64,000 nt of DNA from positions 1-64,000 of the forward strand of contig NZ_FOXS01000007.1 in NCBI RefSeq assembly GCF_900115775.1, written 5' to 3'. The translations under genes were made by a program, and so were the position numbers. This document shows, piece by piece, positions 62,002 through 64,000 of the stretch. This DNA is from Hymenobacter arizonensis. GTDB taxonomy: Bacteria; Bacteroidota; Bacteroidia; Cytophagales; Hymenobacteraceae. Position 1 is the first letter of the stretch. The number at the start of each line of letters is the position of its first letter. The notes beneath the pieces were generated by a model, which saw only the letters and a list, made by a program, of their open reading frames with translations, was not told where the DNA came from and did no database searches.

Positions 62002-62143
62002 CTGTTTAGGAAGTCATCTGCCGGTCATTCCGAGCGTAGCCAAGGAATCTCGCTCGCACCGTTCGGGCCTCGTGCAACGTCTCGGGCGAGATTCCTCGGC
62101 TGCGCTCGGAATGACGAATAATCACTCATTACTTCCTAAACAG
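62002..62143. repeat. Nested palindromic repeat (copy 2 of dispersed family, with outer arms)
   Basis: The outer arms CTGTTTAGGAAGT (62002-62014) and 62131-62143 are exact inverted copies of 13 bases; the inner arms 62024-62053 and 62085-62114 pair with two mismatches. The inner right arm matches that of the repeat at 16977-17071 in 27 of 31 positions. It ends 20 bases before the malQ stop. Confidence 0.8.
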
Positions 62144-62162
62144 GTTCAACATTATATGTCAG

Positions 62163-64000
62163 TTACTGCCTACGTCCGCTGGTCTCCACCAGCCCGCGCA
62201 GGGGCTCGTTGAAGCCGACGGCCTCCACCAGTTCCTCCAGCGGCAGGTGCAGGCGGTACCGCCAGAAGTGCGTGGGGTTGCTGGGCACGTTGATTTGCTC
62301 GTCGTGCGGGTTGGCGCGGCGCAGGCCGTTGTCCATGGCCAGCAGGTCCTGCAGCGGGAAGATGGCCCACATGGCCGGCGAGTGCAGGTGCTGCACCAGG
62401 ATTTCACGCGCCACCCAAGGCTCGCAGTAGAAGGGCGCTACCTCGCGCCAGTGCCCGAGGATGGTTTCGAAAAAGCGTTGGGTGCGCACCCGGTCCTCTT
62501 CCCACCAGCCGCGGACGGTGCTCATGTCGTGGCTGCTGGTCGTGACTACGCTCAGGTAGGGGGCGGTGTCGGGGTGGCCGAACTCAGTTTCGGGGTTGGA
62601 GGGCATGCGCTGGATGTTCAGGCCCAGGATGCCGAGTTCCTTCATCACACCTGGCACCGAGGCCGGCACCATGCCCAGGTCTTCCCCGCAAATGAGCATG
62701 TCGGTGGCGTAGCGCACGGGTGGGAGCTTTACCAGGCCTTGCTGGCGCCAGAACTCTTCGTGGCGACGGAAGAAGAAGTCCACGTAGATGTCGTCGTAGA
62801 GGCGGCGGCGGTCTTCGTCGGAGTCCAGCTCGCGGAACGAGTAGCTCTTGTTCAGGGTGATGCGGGGGTGATAGAAATCGTTGCCGGCAGGCACGAACAG
62901 TACCTCGTTCACGAGTTGGAATAGGCCTTTTTGCAGCCAGGCAAAGTAGTCGGCACTCTCGGGCTCGGCGGCAGTTTTTCGGGCCAGGTAGGCTTCAATT
63001 TTTCGCTGATTGTCAACGGGCTCCTTCAGGTGAATGCGGCCGTAGCTGGCATCATACATGTACTCATCGAATACAGCCTGCGCTTCGCCCTGGAAGATAT
63101 CCTGCAGCATGTGCCAGCGGATGTAAGGCTCGCAGAGGCGGCTGTAGTCGAACCAGCCGAGGCGGCGCTCAATGTCATGGCGGTGCAGCGGAAGGGCCGG
63201 CGAGAAATGGCCCAGCAAGCCTTCTACCGACTCGATGGGCATTTCCCAGATGCGGAAGAAGCCCAGAATGTGGTCGATACGCAGGGTGTCGAAGTAGCGG
63301 CTGAGGTGGCCCATGCGCTGTTTCCACCACTTGTAGTCGTCCTGGGCCATACGCTCCCAGTTGTAGGTGGGGAAGCGCCAGTTCTGGCCAGTGGTGGAGA
63401 AGTCGTCTGGTGGGGCGCCGGCCTGGCGGTCCATGTGGTAGAGCTCGGGCTGGGTCCAAGCGTCCACGGAGTGGCGGTAGATGCCGATGGGCAGGTCGCC
63501 CTTCAGCACCACGCCGCGGCTGCGGGCGTAGCTTACGGCGGCACGCAGCTGCTTGTCGAGGTGATACTGCACGAAGAAAAACAGGCCAAATTCGTCGTAG
63601 TTGGCGGCGGTTTCGGCAGTCAGCTCATCTAAATCTTGTGGAGTCCGGAACTCAGCGGGCCACTGCTGGAAATCTGCGGTGCCAAACCGGTCGCGCAAGG
63701 CCGAGAAGGCGGCATATGGCACCAGCCACTCGGCCTGGCTGGTATAGAACTCGCGGTATTCGGGGTCGGCCAGGAAAGCTTGCTTCTGCTGCTGATAGAG
63801 CAGCTTGAGAAACTTCCACTTGGCGTTCATCACCGGCTCGTAGTCCACGAAGTCTTTGGCGTTGAGCTCCTGCTTCAGGCGGGCTAGCTCCTGAGCGGCT
63901 TTCTTGTCTTTTAGCGTGGCAATGCCTTCGAGGTGAATGAACTGCGGGTGCAGCGCAAACACCGAAATTGCGGCATACGGATACGAATCAACCCAGGTGT
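62163..64000 (-). CDS. malQ: 4-alpha-glucanotransferase (GH77), N-terminus beyond window
   Basis: The frame is open from the stop at 62163 to the right edge; the first visible residues read WVDSYPYAAISVFALHP, an internal GH77 motif, so the true start lies outside. About 612 residues are visible. Catalytic positions are intact: the nucleophile Asp in TLRIDHILGFFRIW, the acid/base Glu in ICGEDLGMVP and the third Asp in TSSHDMSTVRGW. Bacteroidota enzymes of this type usually carry N-terminal starch-binding domains, which would be in the missing part. It disproportionates maltodextrins in the cytosol. No other glycogen or maltose gene is visible. Confidence 0.95.
   Translation of the reverse strand, partial: TWVDSYPYAAISVFALHPQFIHLEGIATLKDKKAAQELARLKQELNAKDFVDYEPVMNAKWKFLKLLYQQQKQAFLADPEYREFYTSQAEWLVPYAAFSALRDRFGTADFQQWPAEFRTPQDLDELTAETAANYDEFGLFFFVQYHLDKQLRAAVSYARSRGVVLKGDLPIGIYRHSVDAWTQPELYHMDRQAGAPPDDFSTTGQNWRFPTYNWERMAQDDYKWWKQRMGHLSRYFDTLRIDHILGFFRIWEMPIESVEGLLGHFSPALPLHRHDIERRLGWFDYSRLCEPYIRWHMLQDIFQGEAQAVFDEYMYDASYGRIHLKEPVDNQRKIEAYLARKTAAEPESADYFAWLQKGLFQLVNEVLFVPAGNDFYHPRITLNKSYSFRELDSDEDRRRLYDDIYVDFFFRRHEEFWRQQGLVKLPPVRYATDMLICGEDLGMVPASVPGVMKELGILGLNIQRMPSNPETEFGHPDTAPYLSVVTTSSHDMSTVRGWWEEDRVRTQRFFETILGHWREVAPFYCEPWVAREILVQHLHSPAMWAIFPLQDLLAMDNGLRRANPHDEQINVPSNPTHFWRYRLHLPLEELVEAVGFNEPLRGLVETSGRRQ

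Larger units (their letters stand above)
61655..62162. other. 508-base intergenic region with promoter, hairpin and palindromic repeat
   Basis: Contains the -7 box of the 1358-aa protein gene (61729-61736), a hairpin (61821-61864) and a nested palindromic repeat (62002-62143). No gene is supported. Confidence 0.6.

Noticed and set aside
1..64000. CRISPR arrays, tRNA and rRNA genes
   Set aside because: No regularly spaced direct repeats and no cloverleaf or rRNA-like sequence were recognised on either strand.

Overview
The window is chromosomal DNA from a high-GC member of the Bacteroidota, most likely a Hymenobacter-like organism (order Cytophagales). The main pointers are type IX secretion (T9SS) C-terminal sorting domains on four secreted proteins, TAnnTTTG -7 promoter boxes in front of many genes, few Shine-Dalgarno sites, and typical gene families of the group (DUF5522, LruC-type proteins, patatin-barrel fusions, Bacteroidota-type homogentisate dioxygenase, giant DUF11 proteins). 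I see no rRNA, tRNA, CRISPR array, phage or plasmid backbone. The organism assignment is inference.

Layout. Position 1-1250 holds the tail of a GH43-type glycosidase and a decayed IS630 transposase. Position 1250-7981 holds a periplasmic Xaa-Pro aminopeptidase, ribosomal protein L28, a methyltransferase, a DUF5522 protein, a DUF2314-like secreted protein, ornithine aminotransferase and an FAD oxidoreductase preceded by a perfect 34-bp inverted repeat. Position 8039-11336 is a tandem array of five related small lipoprotein genes, one of them frameshifted, directly upstream of hemB and a GNAT acetyltransferase. Position 13032-18999 holds a degenerate DUF922-like protein, an APC permease, a clan GH-A glycosidase overlapping a methylguanine-DNA methyltransferase, an esterase and a TPR protein. 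Position 19158-27281 holds an outer-membrane barrel, an M4 metallopeptidase with T9SS tail, an M20 amidohydrolase, a PAP2/sphingomyelin-synthase-like protein, an SDR and a phytanoyl-CoA dioxygenase-like protein. Position 27282-38548 holds HMG-CoA reductase, two uncharacterised exported proteins, homogentisate dioxygenase, an S41 protease, RuvX, peptide deformylase, a phospholipase C-like protein, a LruC-type lipoprotein and a DUF486 membrane protein. Position 38676-47263 holds a patatin-barrel fusion, an aquaporin, an alpha/beta hydrolase, a PL11 rhamnogalacturonan lyase and a thioredoxin-reductase-like flavoprotein. Position 47405-61654 is almost filled by two giant T9SS cargo proteins (3127 and 1358 aa) that share architecture and a nearly identical 271-nt block. 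The window ends in malQ (GH77), which runs off the right edge.

The genes are mostly housekeeping and envelope functions rather than one large operon. The least explained part is the lipoprotein array: all members keep a lipobox-proximal Cys-Arg-x-(E/Q)-Arg motif and a C-terminal pair of hydrophobic glycine-rich segments, while the middle is different in each. Many gene ends carry unusually long, perfect dyads, and two dispersed copies of one palindromic repeat family are present (16977-17071 and 62024-62114).
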